Shown here: one piece after another, positions 1-11,919 of the stretch | Position numbering within the stretch: the stretch's first letter is position 1 | How the letters are laid out: each line of letters opens with the position of its first letter | Assembly: GCF_030445035.2 (NCBI RefSeq) | Contig: NC_080677.1 | Span: 155,001,169 to 155,065,168 of the forward strand | Direction of reading: 5' to 3' | From: Dasypus novemcinctus | Lineage: Eukaryota > Chordata > Mammalia > Cingulata > Dasypodidae | DNA: 64,000 nucleotides | Position numbers and translations under genes: made by a program | Notes under the pieces: generated by a model | Told to the model about the DNA's origin: nothing | Database searches by the model: none | Seen by the model: only the letters and a program-made list of their open reading frames with translations

Positions 1-1663
1 AGGCAAGTCCCTTGCACTGCACCGATGGGTGCAGGAGCTCATTCACGGTCTTGGCAGCGTCCCCGCACCCTCGCTGGACAGCCTGGGTGTCACACCATAA
101 GACGGGTATTGGCAAAAGAGCACATGATTTGGAAAGGGCCAGCAGCCACGAATTCAATGAATTATTTTACGAGTTCATACAAATATTTATGGAGGACCTA
201 CAGTGTGTTAAGTAATGAACAAAACGGTTAAAATTCCTGTCCTAAGGTCGCTTCTATTTTAATAGGGGGTGATGGTCAACATGTTGAAAAGGCATCTAGA
301 TAAAACAGACAGCGAGTCATATGAGCAAAAGAGGAAAAGACAGCAAGGAAGGGGGTAAGGCGTGCTGGGGTGCGGGCAGATAATGCTCCCTGATGAGGTG
401 GCAGATGAAGAGAAACCCAAAGGCGATGCGGAGGGAGCTGGGTGGACGTGGGGGAAGAGGAGGCCAGGCCAGGGCACCTGCAGAGGGCCTGGGGCGGACG
501 TGTGCCTGGGAGCACGCTGCTGGGGGCGGGGCCCATTCGAAGACCAGGGCAGAGCTGAGAGGGGACCCGGGGCAGTACGAGAGCTGCCACCGTGTTCTCC
601 AGAGGCCGGGACTGGAAGGGAGGCCTGGCCAGGCGGATCTGAGCATCTGAGTTGTCTGGTGGTGGTGGAGCCTGGAGCCCGTCACAAGGCAGCACCAGGC
701 CTGGAGGCCGCAGAGGGTCCTGGCCTGAGAGACCAACAGAACTGGGCGCCTTCCTCCAAGACTGGCCTCAGCCTCCCCGGCTCTGCGGGGAATGACGTTC
801 TCCTCACACCCCCATTTTAAGAGGGAAGGCAGTGTTTTGTTCTTAACTTTTGAAATTGTACTTTGTCCAAGGGCAGGCCTGTCAAAAGGGTCTGATCTAG
901 CGTCACGGTTGGACCGACGGCAGGTGCTCAATAAAGATTTGCAGAGCGGGTGAGGGAATGTGAAAGACAGCCTGTTGCACGCAGAGGTTCATGCACGGAA
1001 GTCTAGCATGGTGGTCTCAATCGGGCGGGACCCTGAGCTGGTGGCAAACGGGGTGGCAGAGCCGGTTGCGCCCACAGCACCCCGACCTCTCGGCTGTTGG
1101 TAACTTGGCCCCCCGCCTCCCATGTGGTTCTCCTCCCCGAGCCCTGGCCAGGTGGGAAAGGGGCAGCGGCCGGTGGGGAGGAAGCGAGGAATGCACGCAA
1201 GGGGGGCCAACGGGTCCCGCCAGGACCGTATGGCCGCAGGCCTCTGACGCCGCTTGTCCCCAGGGCTCCCCTGGGTGTGGTCTGAGGGCTGCGGCGCCTG
1301 GCACGGGGAGGAGTGGTCCCAGCCACCCAGCGAGGGATGGCACCTATCTCCTCAGGCCCTGGGAGACGAGGCAGAGCAAGGAAGGGTGACCGGAGCTCTC
1401 CGAGGCGACAGGAACACTGCCTGGGAGAACGCTAAAGCCACGTTCCTGGTCCCGCCACTCTTTCCTGCTTGGTTATCCCGCAGGGTGAAGAGATGATTAT
1501 GAGCCAGCCCCCAGGGGGCCTGATTCAAGATTTGATGAATAGGATCCAGCCCTTCTCACCTGTGGAATGCTTTGCTGACTTAACTGATGACTCTTTAGAA
1601 AGGCTTTGCCTTCATCCTGCAGATGGCAAAGCTGGAAAGGGAATGAGGGGTTGGTAGAAGCCG

Positions 1664-1851
1664 GATGATGATGATGATGATGATGATGATGACGACGACG
1701 ACGACGATGACGATGATGACGATGATGATGGTGATGATGATGATGGTGATGGTGACGATGATGGTGATGAGATGACGACGATGATGACGATGATGATGGT
1801 GATGACAATGATGATGGTGATGATGATGATGGTGATGATGATGATGATGAC
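1664..1851. repeat. (GAT)n/(GAC)n trinucleotide microsatellite
   Basis: About 190 bp of near-perfect trinucleotide repeat, starting with nine or so GAT units, then a GAC block, then mixed GAT, GAC and GGT units. Open frames across it read as poly-Asp, poly-Met or poly-His and are artefacts of the repeat. Confidence 0.97.
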
Positions 1852-3499
1852 GCACATGCAGCGGGCAGGGATGATCTGTGGCCCACCGAAACCCCAAACT
1901 CTAGGGTGGTTTCATGTAAAATTGTGTGATTTGTCACTGCCATCCTGTGGATTCGCTCCTGGGAATGTTCCTGGGATCCTTGGGTGGGAACAGACTCTCC
2001 CACCACGGAAGTCAAATCAGTTGTGCTGGAAACGAATCAGCGCAGGGTGCTGGGCTCAGGACCAGGTCCCACCCTACTCCACTGCCTGGAAACTGCCACA
2101 TCCCTTCGAGGCTGGGTGGGGCCCCGGAGGCGCTGCCCCGGTGGCTTCACCGATGACCAGCAGCGCCACCTGCTGGCCCTACAGCCCTTCCCTCGGCACC
2201 GCCTGCCCGGGGCCAAATGCCAGCTCATCTCTCGGATCATCCCCCATTTCCTCTCCTGGAGGTCCCAGCTCTGGCCCTGGCTTCACCAGCTTGAGGAATG
2301 CCAATGACAACTTATTTCAAAAGCAATCTAACTCTGTCAAAGAATCATTTGCCTATCCAGAGCAACCGCTTTACCCCATCACTCCTGGATTAAAATCAGT
2401 GTCAATGAAGACGTGGAAGACTTGGCGACGAGGTCTTGCCTGTCCCCCTGGAAGCTCCAGTGTTCCCACCCAGGAGGGGCCGGGACGCCATCTGGCTGGG
2501 GTGGGTCTAGAGCACTGGCCTAGCAGCTGCACTTGCACGGCCAGCGCTCTGGTTTCTTCCTTAGACCCTGCGCTTGGTTGGGGGTGGCTGGGGGAGGGAC
2601 GGGGCTGCCGGAGATTGTAGGATTGGCACGGCCACTAACCGGAACTCTACAAAGACCCCAAGGGGCATGTGGCCAGCCCACCCAGGGTCTCAAGGGGGGC
2701 CAGGCTCACCCCAGTGTCTACTCCCTCCAAGCGGACAGAGAGGGAGAAAGTTCCATTTCTGTTCTAATGGCAAAAACAAGTTCCGAATGACTCCCCAGGC
2801 CACGCAGGTTCATTAAGCTCCCAAGCTACCCTCTCTCATAGAGAGCAAAGTGACTCAGTTTCCCATTCCTGCTTGGCCATCCAACAGGAAGGCAAGCAGG
2901 CGTCATTGGCCTTGGACACCCCAAGGTCACACCAACTGCAAAGAAGCCCGGGCCAGGGAGCTGTGGGTCATCTGGATTCTAAAGCTGAGGGAGGCAAACC
3001 CTTCTGCCTGGGGAGCCCTGAGAGGATGTCCATCTCCCCCCAACCCCAACGAGCAGGGCTCTGTCTATGGAGGAGCTTCCGTTGATCCGGCTGCTTCTAG
3101 AGAAGGTGGATCCCCCTGACAGTTCTCAGAGGCGGCTGGAGGCACACCCAAGGTCCCACCAGGCACAGCAGGGCCTGACTGCACGGCTCTTGAGGGCAGC
3201 CGGCCTACTTGCCTCCACCTTATAGCACGGTGGAATCACACTGAAGATGACGTTGGCTGGGCCCTGCCAGGGAGGCCACAGTGGCCATTGGCGGAGCAGC
3301 AGAACGCCCGGTGCCCAGCTGGCTTCCTGCCAGGGCAGCTGCTGCAGCTCCTGCCAGGCCCCCAGCCCAACCCTGCAAGTTGCCCCAATGTCTGAGGCTG
3401 CAGGCGCCTCTGTGGATTCTCCGTCTTACTTCTCCAAGGAGCATGCCATAAGATCATCTGGCTTAAGTGGGCAAAGGATCTTCAAGATCCTGTTACTGA

Positions 3500-3650
3500 A
3501 CAGCTGCTACCTGCCTGCCCAGTGCTAAGAGCCTGCACACATCACACAGCCTCACATGGGGCAGGTGCCGATAGATCCAGCTCATTGCTTTAATAGAAAT
3601 GACCCCGAGACACAGAGGTTAAGCCACTGGCTCGTGCACCACAGCTCTAG
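3500..3650 (+). repeat. MIR-like SINE fragment
   Basis: The text around 3590-3640 (gagacacagaggttaagccac) resembles the MIR core that reads gaggcacagagaggttaag. It is diverged; the edges are approximate. Confidence 0.5.
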
Positions 3651-3934
3651 GGGGCAGGGTAGAGACTTGCCCTCCTAGATGCTCTGGAGCCTGTGCTTCT
3701 TTCCCTGTGATCCCACCTGCATTTATTGTGTTTGGAGCCGGAGCTGACCCTCCCATTGCCTTAGCCTGCTACATGATGGCAATGGGTTTGTCAGGGACAG
3801 GGCAGCAAACTGAAATATTTTTTTAATTCTTGAGGGTCAAACTTTGGGTTAGAGATTTTGAGAAAGAGCATCAGCTTTGTTTTGGTTGTGCAAAGTGGAG
3901 TCAGAAGTAAAATCAAGTTCAACCATTACCATTT

Positions 3935-4065
3935 CCTAGCAAGGAGGGGGGTTGGGAAGTTACTAACCTTAGGTGCAAAATGGGGATAATAAGGACCTCC
4001 CAGGGGATTTGTGGGGGGCTGAGGAAATCATGTAGAGAAAGCACCAGGTACAGGGCTGAGGAGGT
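3935..4065 (+). repeat. MIR-like SINE fragment
   Basis: Contains gtgcaaaatggggataataa, which matches the MIR signature near its core, followed by a diverged tail ending agcaccaggtacagggc. Edges are approximate. Confidence 0.5.
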
Positions 4066-5170
4066 GGGAAATACCCACTGATTCCTCGCCTTCCTTTCCA
4101 AAGAAACTCCTCAAGGCAACAGAAGAAAATAGGCCTTCATTTGTCTTGATTAGTCAGTGATATTCGATGCAGATGGAGCACTGACAAATAATCAAATCTG
4201 GAAACATTCCTTGCATTGCTTCTGCCATAACTGGGTGTGCTGGCTTAGCCAAGCAGCTCTTCATGCCTTGACCCTTTATCTATAACGTGCCCAGTCTATC
4301 TCACAGGGTCATTCAAAGATTTTTCTTAGAAAGGACTGAAAGTCCTTTAACATTTAAAATAGCATGATTCAGAAACCTTTGCTATTTTCAGTGCAGTAGA
4401 GTAATTCCTTGTCTTCTAGAATTGGCATTGGATATGTGTGAAAAAGGAACAATTTTGCAGAAAACCCGACTCCAGCATTTTCTGTGCAGTGTGTTGCTTG
4501 CTGCAGATTTCAGAGACATCCTTCTATGAAGACAAGACTGGATGGCTTTCTGCTCCGCTGCAGTGAGAAGAGCAACCCACCCTTCCAGACCTCTCGGCAG
4601 ACCTCCTCCGCCAAGCAGACCCCATTCCTCCACCCTCCAAGCAGGTGGGGCTCCCACAGCAGCGTTCTCTGCTCTTCTCCGTGACTTACTATTGTTCGGT
4701 TCTCCCTGGGAACACCGGCCCTGTGGGGCTCAGAACCTGCGACCCACATCTGTGTTCTGATTGAGCCTTGCGTCCACTCAGTGAACCCACGTGTGCGTGG
4801 GGGCCCCCCAGACCTGTGCTGGTGCCGGCAGGTCTGGCAGGTGGCACGTGGTACTAGAAACGCACTCAGCAGGCGAAGTGCCTGCCGCAGGGTCGTTTGA
4901 CCCTTCTTAATGACCAGGAGAAAACTTTTCCCACTGGGACCTGAAACATTATCCGTAGCAAATGATGCTTCGTGGCAGTTCCTTGTGGTTCCTGAAAAAA
5001 CAGAAGGGCCTCCTTCAGGAAGCCAGACCGCCTTGGTGAGCAGCCCAGTACCCTGGGCATTCAAATGGAGCCACTGCGGGGGAAAGAGGGATGGGAAGAC
5101 CCCAGAGGGGTATGTCCCCTCTCTCCCCCAGACGGTTCTCTTGTCTGTGTGCTCACTGTTTGCTCGCCTT

Positions 5171-5250
5171 CTCCAGGAGGTATCGGGAACTGAACCCGGG
5201 ATATCCCCCATGAGAGGGCAGTGCCCAACAGCTTGAGCACATCCACTCCC
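5171..5250 (-). mobile_element. Short DAS-type (tRNA-Ala-derived) SINE remnant
   Basis: Reads ggaggtatcgggaactgaac on the plus strand, the reverse of a tRNA-like box B region (gttcagttcccg), then gcttgagcacatccactccc, the reverse of the SINE head. It is the same family as the copies at 14355, 16425, 26133 and 49790. It is the kind of SINE found in xenarthrans. Confidence 0.65.
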
Positions 5251-7035
5251 CATGTCGAACCACATCCGTTTCCCCAGGTGCCCCTTTTGTAACCACAGGG
5301 ACCAGCTCTGACACAATGTGTCACCATTTGCAAGGGCATTGTTTAGTTGCTCCCTTTTTTTCATGTGCACTCATCGAGAGTACCAGCTATGCTTGCCTTT
5401 CACCTGTTTTATTTCATTTCTCTCTGCTTCCATACAGGCATAAGGCTCCTTGTTTGTGTTCAGTAAACCACAGCTTCAACAAGGTGGTATTTCCAATAGT
5501 GGTAACAGGAGTAAAAATTTTACAAATTTACAAAATTTACAAAATACTGTAAATCCTGTTCAACCTTCAGGGTGGATGCTAAAATGGTATTCACACAGTG
5601 CAGCTGGACTTAAAGATTCAGTGAGATTTAATAACAGGAAGTTTATATACATTTTCAAATAATTCAAGACTGTTCCAATATATCCTTTAAGAGACTTCCA
5701 GAACTCCCTGGCATTCGAGTCAAGAACATTTTCCCACGGCTTGGACATGACCGTGAAGGAATACCAGCGCTGAACCGTCTGCACTTCTATGACTATAGCT
5801 TGCATTCATTTCGCCCCTGTAGTTTTCTGTTCAAGCTCAGCAGCACAGTATAAAAGCTTGGCAGAGAATCATTTCATTGTGAGAAACGAGGGACGCGGGT
5901 CCTTCCACCCTGTGCATTCGAATGGTGAAGCGGGTGGGACACCCACACCACTTGCTCTGGGCTGCCCCTCCCTTGCCAATTGGGCTCCCTGGTCTCGGTG
6001 GAGGGGTCTCTCTCTGGCAGGTGGCCCGGAGCAGCCAGCAGCGCCACTTCTTTGATTAGGAAGTGCCAGCGCACGCCCCTCAGCGTTAAAAGCAGGGGGG
6101 CTCGGGGCCACACCAGGATGGTCCGTTCCAGCTGTTTGCTTTTGAATCATCTGCTGGGACCTCCGAGGAGAAAACCGGGTACTGTATTCCTTTCCTTGTG
6201 CCTTTTTGTGCCTGCCCTCCCGCTTCGGTTTCTGAGCACACACGGCCGCTCAGAAAGGCTTTGCAAGAGGCTCGGACTCTGCATCTGTGGCCAGGAAGGG
6301 CCTTTGGAAACCGATACCTCAGCTCTCTGACTCCTCCTTGGTGCTGCCCATCCTTAGAGAGGAATGAGAACTGCTGTGGGTGGGGGAGCATGGGGTGGGG
6401 TGGGCCACGGGTGAGCCAACCTTCCCGCTGTGTGTGCCTCATAAAACCTCAGAACCTCAGACACACCCAGGGAAAGAGTCAGGGACAGCGTCCAGGGACT
6501 GAGTTTAACAGACAAATTAAGGCACAGAAGAAATGTCAACGTTAACAAAGGATGCTGTGTGAGTGTGCTGTGCCTCCTGATCTTAAAGTGGAAGCGGTCT
6601 CCTTGAGGACGCTGGAGTGGGGCTGGGGAGGAGCTAATGAAAGACGCAGGGACACGGGAGAGAAGATGCAAGGGTTTTTCTTTAATAAACATGAGCATAC
6701 ACACACCAAGTTAGTAGACGTAAAGAAAAATCTAGAAGAATGTAAATGATTGAAGTACTTGTATCTGGGACAAGGGACCATCTGTCATTTTCAATTTCTC
6801 AATTATATGTCCTTGAAATGTTCGCTTTTTTCTCCCATATAGAGCGATAGTTATGACGTATAAACCATAAAATAAGCCCAGGAATGAGCTTTATATGTTT
6901 GCAGAGTTGTGCAGCCAACAGCCACTGAGTGCCAGCACATTCCCACCAGGCCCCAAAAGTCCCCTCATATCCATTTGAGTCAATCGCCACTCCTACCCTA
7001 GCCTACCACTGAGCTGGTCTCCGCATAGATTTTGT

Positions 7036-7315
7036 CTTTTCTGGAAGTTTCATATAAATAGAATCAAACACCACGTGGTCTTTGGTATCTGACTTCACTG
7101 AACAAGGTTTTGAAGCTCATCCATCCATGTCGTACTCCCTATCAAGAGTCTGTTCCAGTCTGTGATGAATGACATTCCAATATGTGGACACACCAGTTTG
7201 TTCATCCATTCCCCACTGGATGGACCCGTGGGTTGTTTTCAGGTTTTGGCTATTGGGAGTAGAGCCGCAATGAATATCCTTGTGCAAGTCTGTGTGTGGA
7301 CCTAAGTGTTACTTT
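7036..7315 (-). mobile_element. Old L1 3'-region fragment, antisense
   Basis: Contains catataaatagaatcaaac, then ttggctattgggagtagagc and caatgaatatccttgtgcaa. These are the reverse of the common L1M 3' sequence (ttcatagcagcattattcat...atatgaaatgtcc). It is diverged and has no coding capacity. Confidence 0.65.
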
Positions 7316-7681
7316 TATAGTCAGAAAAACAAAACAAAACAAAACAACAATCCAAACTTAGGGATCAAAATGGATTCTCAGACTGTTTCTGGAATACATC
7401 TCCCATTGTCAAAAATGCAAGCTCTAAAAGAAGGGCAGAAATTTTAAAACAAAGAGAGAAAGAGGTGGGCTCCTGGAAAGGCTTTCCTTTCTTTAACCTG
7501 GGGAACATCCCAAGAGGGACAAGGAGAGAAGATTGTTCCACTCCTCAGGAACGGCTCATATTCACCGAGTTCACCACAGCTCGCCAGAGTGGTTTGCTTT
7601 TGAAGCGGCTATGGGGAGAGGCCTGCAGGGTGGGTACAGCTTAATTAGCTGAGTTAAGGTTTAGCAATTCAAGTTTTTAGG

Positions 7682-7754
7682 CTAGATCCTTTCTTAGCAT
7701 GTAATGGTTGGAAGTAGCAGTTATGGTAGAAAAACCATCTAAGAAAGGATCTAG
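7682..7754. repeat. Perfect 16-bp inverted repeat forming a hairpin
   Basis: CTAGATCCTTTCTTAG at 7682-7697 is the exact reverse complement of 7739-7754, with a 41-bp spacer. Inside, ATGGTT and AACCAT can pair after a 6-nt bulge, extending the stem. It may be a small foldback element or a transcribed hairpin; nothing flanking shows a clear target duplication. Confidence 0.8.
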
Positions 7755-8319
7755 TTCTATAAGCAGGAAGGACGCGGGGAAACGACTCCGAGAAGAAGAG
7801 GTGACAGGTACAAGACTGGGGTGCCCTATTTACAAAAAGAGGTGGGAAATAGACTGGTGGAACAAATTGGGGGCCATTTCACAGTAGTAGATATATACTA
7901 TTTTAAAGCACTTTGGGACAATCCCATAGTAATGAATTCTGCTAATGACAACTATTGTATTAACTAAAGCCAACTTTTCAGTGGAAGTTACCGTAGGAAC
8001 ATAGGTAGCTTTACTTTTATCTAAGAATGTAGGCAATGTCTCTAAATATATTTTATTTTTTTAACTTCTCACAGATGCAGGCAGCCCTGCCTCCTTTCCT
8101 GCTTTCACTAGCAACTGGCCATTTCCCTGCTCCTCTTTCCACACAGATTATGGAACATGCACCGTTAGCCCTCTCGCCTTTTGCGTCTTTGGAGAGTGCT
8201 CCTTGTTTGGGTTTTATCTACAGTTTCTAGGTGCCTGACTACATTCTGTCAACGCTCATGCTCTCATGTTTCTATTGTAATGATCATGAGAATACTGGCC
8301 TGGATCTAGTACTTGATCA

Positions 8320-8420
8320 TTTTCAAAGAGCTTCCACTTGATCCTCACCTGGGATCCCACGATGCAGGCAGGGCAGCTAGTATTGTCTCCTTTCCCCGAA
8401 AAGAGGGAACGGAGGCTGGA
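8320..8420 (-). repeat. MIR-like SINE fragment
   Basis: The segment reads gagcttccacttgatcctca with a later ggaggctggaag, resembling the reverse of a MIR. Divergence is high and the call is tentative. Confidence 0.35.
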
Positions 8421-8954
8421 AGTCTCAGTGCCTGTCTGACATGCGTCTGGTGCAGCCCCGGATGGAGACCCATAATGACGTCAGGAGGCTTCCGGCAGAC
8501 GGGCTGGTATTCTCTACGTCAAACTGAGACCAGGAAAGAGGGGGAGGGTGATGACTCACTAGGCCTGTGGAATGTGTTCAAAGCCACAGATGTGCAATTT
8601 TAAGAACAAATAAGGCTTGTGAAGAGTTTTCCAACTCATTTCTATGTTTTCTAAATGCCTTATATATTCAATTAAAAAAAAAGAAAGGCACCGAGACCCT
8701 GGCTTTGAGAGGTAGTAATGACAGCTGCAGCATAAAGAGCTTCTCTGTAGAATGAATGACGATTTGCAAAAGTACGTCTTCAGGCTGGTACCTAGGACGA
8801 ATTTTAGGGACCAGTATCTATTTAACCTTATTACTTTGCCTAAAGTCTTTCCCTAAATGAAAACCAAAATTAGAGCAGTTAATCTTTAATGCTGGAATAT
8901 CGGTTCACAAAAAAATATTGTTTTTTAGAAAGGAACATGCTTGGAAGTCAAGGT

Positions 8955-9871
8955 AAACCAGTCAATTAATTTTGAGTTTATTCTGAAGCTTTTATTTTGG
9001 AGTCCTATAGCCCAAGAGACATGTGTCATGTTTACAACAGGTATTAGAAATTGAGATGTTTTTATTTCTATTATTTTAGAGTAAAACTGTAGATAATGTT
9101 CCAAACCATCATTGAAAATGCAGACCAAACTTTTCTGTATATAAACTGTACATAAAAACAAGGCACTATACATTTTTGGGGCTCTATTAAGGTAGAAAGG
9201 TGGATCCGCATGGATTTGTAAGAGTCCACGCCATTACATACAGATTCTTTGTTCATTTTAGCACCTGTGGCAGCACTCAGAACAAGTCAGATCTAAAGCT
9301 GAAGGAAACGTTTCTGAACGTGTGTCAAGATACATTTCGGTGGGAGAGCTAATTCAACAGAAGCAACTCCATCTACTTTTTAATATTGTTTTGACACCAA
9401 AGAGATCTTGAAAGTGAATGAATACATACTGCTTTGTAAAATACATATGCGATTTATATGGTGTATATATAAATATATATATATATTTTAGAATTCACAA
9501 ACTATCAAAATAACACTTTATAAAGAGAACTGCTTCAAAAAAAAATAGGCAACCCCCAGCTGGGATAAGAGGACAGGTTGGTTGCTGAGGAACCACTGCT
9601 TAAGTGCACATCAAAGATCCTTTATTCACATCACCTGCTGAGTTGCTGAAAGGTTTCCCAAGAGTTCTCTGAAACATTTACAAAATGCACAACTGCAGGA
9701 CAGGTGGACAGGGCTAATAACTTCAGGTTTTGAAAGGCTGATTAAAAATATACCTATATTTTAAAAAAATACCAGTCTCCCCCTCCAAAAAAAAACACCG
9801 ATACCATTTTCCTGGCCCAACGGTCCTGGCAGGGACTCGCCCGTCCTCTCTCCCAGCCATGGGCTGGATGC
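8955..9871 (-). other. SVIL: SVIL 3' untranslated region (end estimated)
   Basis: About 0.9 kb downstream of the TGA is AT-rich, carries no recognised interspersed repeat and includes a TA-rich run near 9460-9490. Three AATAAA hexamers read on the minus strand at 9061-9066, 8991-8996 and 8977-8982. I end the UTR shortly after the last of these. RNA data would be needed to fix the cleavage site. Confidence 0.55.
8977..8996 (-). terminator. Pair of AATAAA polyadenylation signals
   Basis: On the minus strand AATAAA occurs at 8991-8996 and again at 8977-8982, after a further one at 9061-9066. Cleavage 10-30 nt after the last would fall near 8955. It is inferred from motif and distance to the stop only. 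Confidence 0.5.
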
Positions 9872-9958
9872 TCAGAAGAGACCTTTGGCCTTCTTGAGGT
9901 TGACCTGCTTCCAGGAGGGCAGCGCGTTGTACTCCGCTCTGGTCATGTCTAGTGCAAA
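9872..9958 (-). CDS. SVIL: SVIL last coding exon w22, headpiece C-terminal subdomain and stop
   Basis: The final 87 coding nt encode [20 protein letters not shown] and LKKAKGLF before a TGA stop at 9872-9874. This is the three-helix C-terminal headpiece subdomain, with the LP.WKQ..LKK..GLF signature. In villin this surface binds F-actin; from memory, the supervillin headpiece has been reported not to bind actin strongly despite the same fold. The acceptor is ctgcctccttcag in phase 0. Confidence 0.97.
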   Translation of the reverse strand, partial: FALDMTRAEYNALPSWKQVNLKKAKGLF

Positions 9959-10045
9959 CTGAAGGAGGCAGCAGGCGCCGCGGGGTGAGTGCGTGGACCA
10001 GGCATGCCGCTCAGTCGCCCCCCGCCACCCCCGCGAAACGCTTAC
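9959..10045 (-). other. SVIL: SVIL intron 21, 87 nt, in frame and stop-free
   Basis: Bounded by gtaagc and ccttcag. The length is a multiple of three, and the frame of w21 runs through it without a stop into w22. Retention would insert 29 residues into the middle of the headpiece. Confidence 0.9.
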
Positions 10046-10201
10046 CTCAAAGTCTTCGTCGGTCAGATAAATTTCAAGCTTTAGAGGATCAACCCCTTCG
10101 GGGAGAGGCCGGGCTAGGAGGTCAGCCAGCGGATAAATGGTCTTACACAGCCTGGCTAGGACATCTTCCACCAGGGTGATCTGGTTGGAAACTTCCGTAT
10201 C
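10046..10201 (-). CDS. SVIL: SVIL coding exon w21, linker and N-terminal part of the headpiece
   Basis: This 156-nt exon, phase 0 at both ends, encodes [40 protein letters not shown] and [29 protein letters not shown] is the hallmark of the villin-type headpiece N-terminal subdomain. The acceptor is cctccactctag and the donor GAG|gtaagc. The intron that follows is only 87 nt and free of stop codons in this frame. Confidence 0.97.
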
Positions 10202-10869
10202 CTAGAGTGGAGGAGAGGGGGAGAGGAGCTGTCCCAAGCTGGGAATGTGGGATCAAGTGCCGGCAAGGAAGAGAGCCCTGTCCCATCCCAGCAGAGCAGA
10301 GAGGCAGGGGCTCCTCCCTGCACCTCACGGGTGAGGAAGGGGAGGCTCTGAAATGTGCGGGAGCTTCTCTGAGCCCTGTAGTCCCTCCCAGTGCCTGAAT
10401 TCCCCGCCACCAAGTGGAAGATAAACCCCGTTCTCAGGGCTGCCTTGGAAGAACGGTTTCGGGAACAGCCGTGTTGACTGGAGAAGATTATTTACTTTGA
10501 AGTCTGACCATCACAAGCACTCGAATAATGGAATTTGCTTTAAAATATTTAAAAATAATTAAGCTCAAAAGAAATCGTGCCTCTTCCCCACCCCAAGTCT
10601 TAACCCACAGCAGGAAAAAAATAAAATAAAAAGAGAGAGAAGGCATCTAGAGCGTTCCAGAATCAAGCTCTTATTTTTTTTTATTTTTTAATCACGGTGC
10701 TCATTTAATCTGGAACATGTCATTCGGAGTACCTCTGTCTTCCTCCATTCAACTGGGGACCCCAGACGGGGTGGATGGGCGAGGAATGAGAGGGCTGCCG
10801 CTGAGCTCCAGCAGAATTCTGGGGCAGAGTGGCGATAAAAAGGCCTGCCCGAGCAGCCTGCACCTGACT

Positions 10870-11060
10870 CCGGCTCTTCCACCTGTTACCTCTGAGACTC
10901 TGGACGAGTCACTCTGTGCCTCAGTGCCTTCAGCAGTAAAATGGGCACAAGAAGATGACTCTTAAGGGACTGTTGTGAAAAATAATGAGAAAATCATGTA
11001 AAGTGCTTGGAGCACTGCCGGATCCGGTGTTGAGTTTTCAGTAAATGTGAATTATTATGA
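10870..11060 (+). repeat. MIR SINE
   Basis: Reads tctgagactctggacgagtc, then gtgcctcagtgccttcagca, gtaaaatgggcac and a tail cagtaaatgtgaattatta. The order and wording match a MIR well. Confidence 0.75.
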
Positions 11061-11499
11061 TTGGTTGGCGTGGAAGCCAGGCACTGTCCACTGTCCGAAG
11101 GCCCCAAAAATTATACAGCCTGCTGCAGACCTCCAACTCACCTGCAGTGAATTCAGAAAATCGATGCAGTTTACATCCCTGAATTCAGACTGAATGGGAT
11201 GACAAAAAGTATTTGTAATCCCTGCAGCCTTTAGGTTACGCTGACCGCAGGTTTATGGCGAACAGTACCTTTTCCCTCCGGCTGTGCCCCCTTCTGCTGT
11301 AGATGGGACGCGACTGGCTAAAGAGAGCTGGTCTGGGTCAGCAGCCTGCGTGTGCTACGAAGCGGGCTCTGTCCACTGTCAGGGAGCGCTGACCAGGACT
11401 TTTGTTTAAAATTATTCAGACCTCCTTTCAATACACTAATCTCATTTACCCCCCCAAAAACAGCACTCCTACACAGCAACACAACCCAAAGTCTACAGG

Positions 11500-11815
11500 G
11501 CATTTTTGGGACTTGGGAATTGTCCTGAATGGCATTGCAATGACAGATACAGGCCATTATAAATCTTGCCATAACCTACAGAATTGGGTGGGAGTGTGTA
11601 TAAACTATGCTGTAAACTATAATCCACACTTAGTGGCAATCGCTCTGAAATGTGTTCATCAATTGCAATGACTGTACCTCACTATTAAAGATGTTGTTAA
11701 TGTGAGAAAATGTGTGAGGTGTGGGGAGTGGGGCATATGGGAATACCCTTTACTTTTTATGTGACGTTTGCACAATCTAAATAGCTTTAAAAAATTAACA
11801 AAATAAAACAAAACA
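11500..11815 (+). mobile_element. Poly(A) retrotransposon 3' end, subfamily 1 (L1-like)
   Basis: Opens near gcatttttgggacttgggaa, carries ttgtcctgaatggcattgca, gtaaactataatccacact and agatgttgttaatgtgag, and ends gctttaaaaaattaac plus an A-rich tail. Six other copies occur in the window with different 5' truncations, as expected for reverse-transcribed elements. I infer an L1 3' end; the family name is not certain. Confidence 0.7.
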
Positions 11816-11919
11816 AAAAACCCAAACCAAATAAATCCATCCCCTTCCAGACCCCAAACCCTTGGATTGCTATTGCTAGAAACGTTAACTCATAAACAAA
11901 GACATTCTAGAGAGCTGTG

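Larger units (their letters stand above)
1..8954. other. Intergenic flank downstream of SVIL
   Basis: No reading frame here resembles a known protein or shows splice-consistent conservation. The stretch holds a GAT/GAC microsatellite (1664-1851), MIR-like fragments near 3500-3650, 3935-4065 and 8320-8420, a SINE remnant (5171-5250), an old L1 3' fragment (7036-7315), an (AAAAC)n run near 7325-7350 and a 16-bp perfect inverted repeat (7682-7754). The remainder I see nothing in. From memory the neighbour on this side in human is LYZL1, but no part of it is visible. Confidence 0.6.

Noticed and set aside
317..931. 204-codon minus-strand frame near the left edge
   Set aside because: Low-complexity Pro/Ser/Arg content typical of GC-rich noncoding DNA, several overlapping frames on both strands and no recognisable domain.
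1497..2015. Open frames across the GAT repeat encoding poly-His, poly-Ser or poly-Met
   Set aside because: They follow from a trinucleotide repeat that stays open in several frames; flanking sequence has no gene features.
8925..9173. 82-codon minus-strand frame in the 3'UTR
   Set aside because: It lies downstream of the SVIL stop in AT-rich DNA, has no family resemblance and is explained as UTR.
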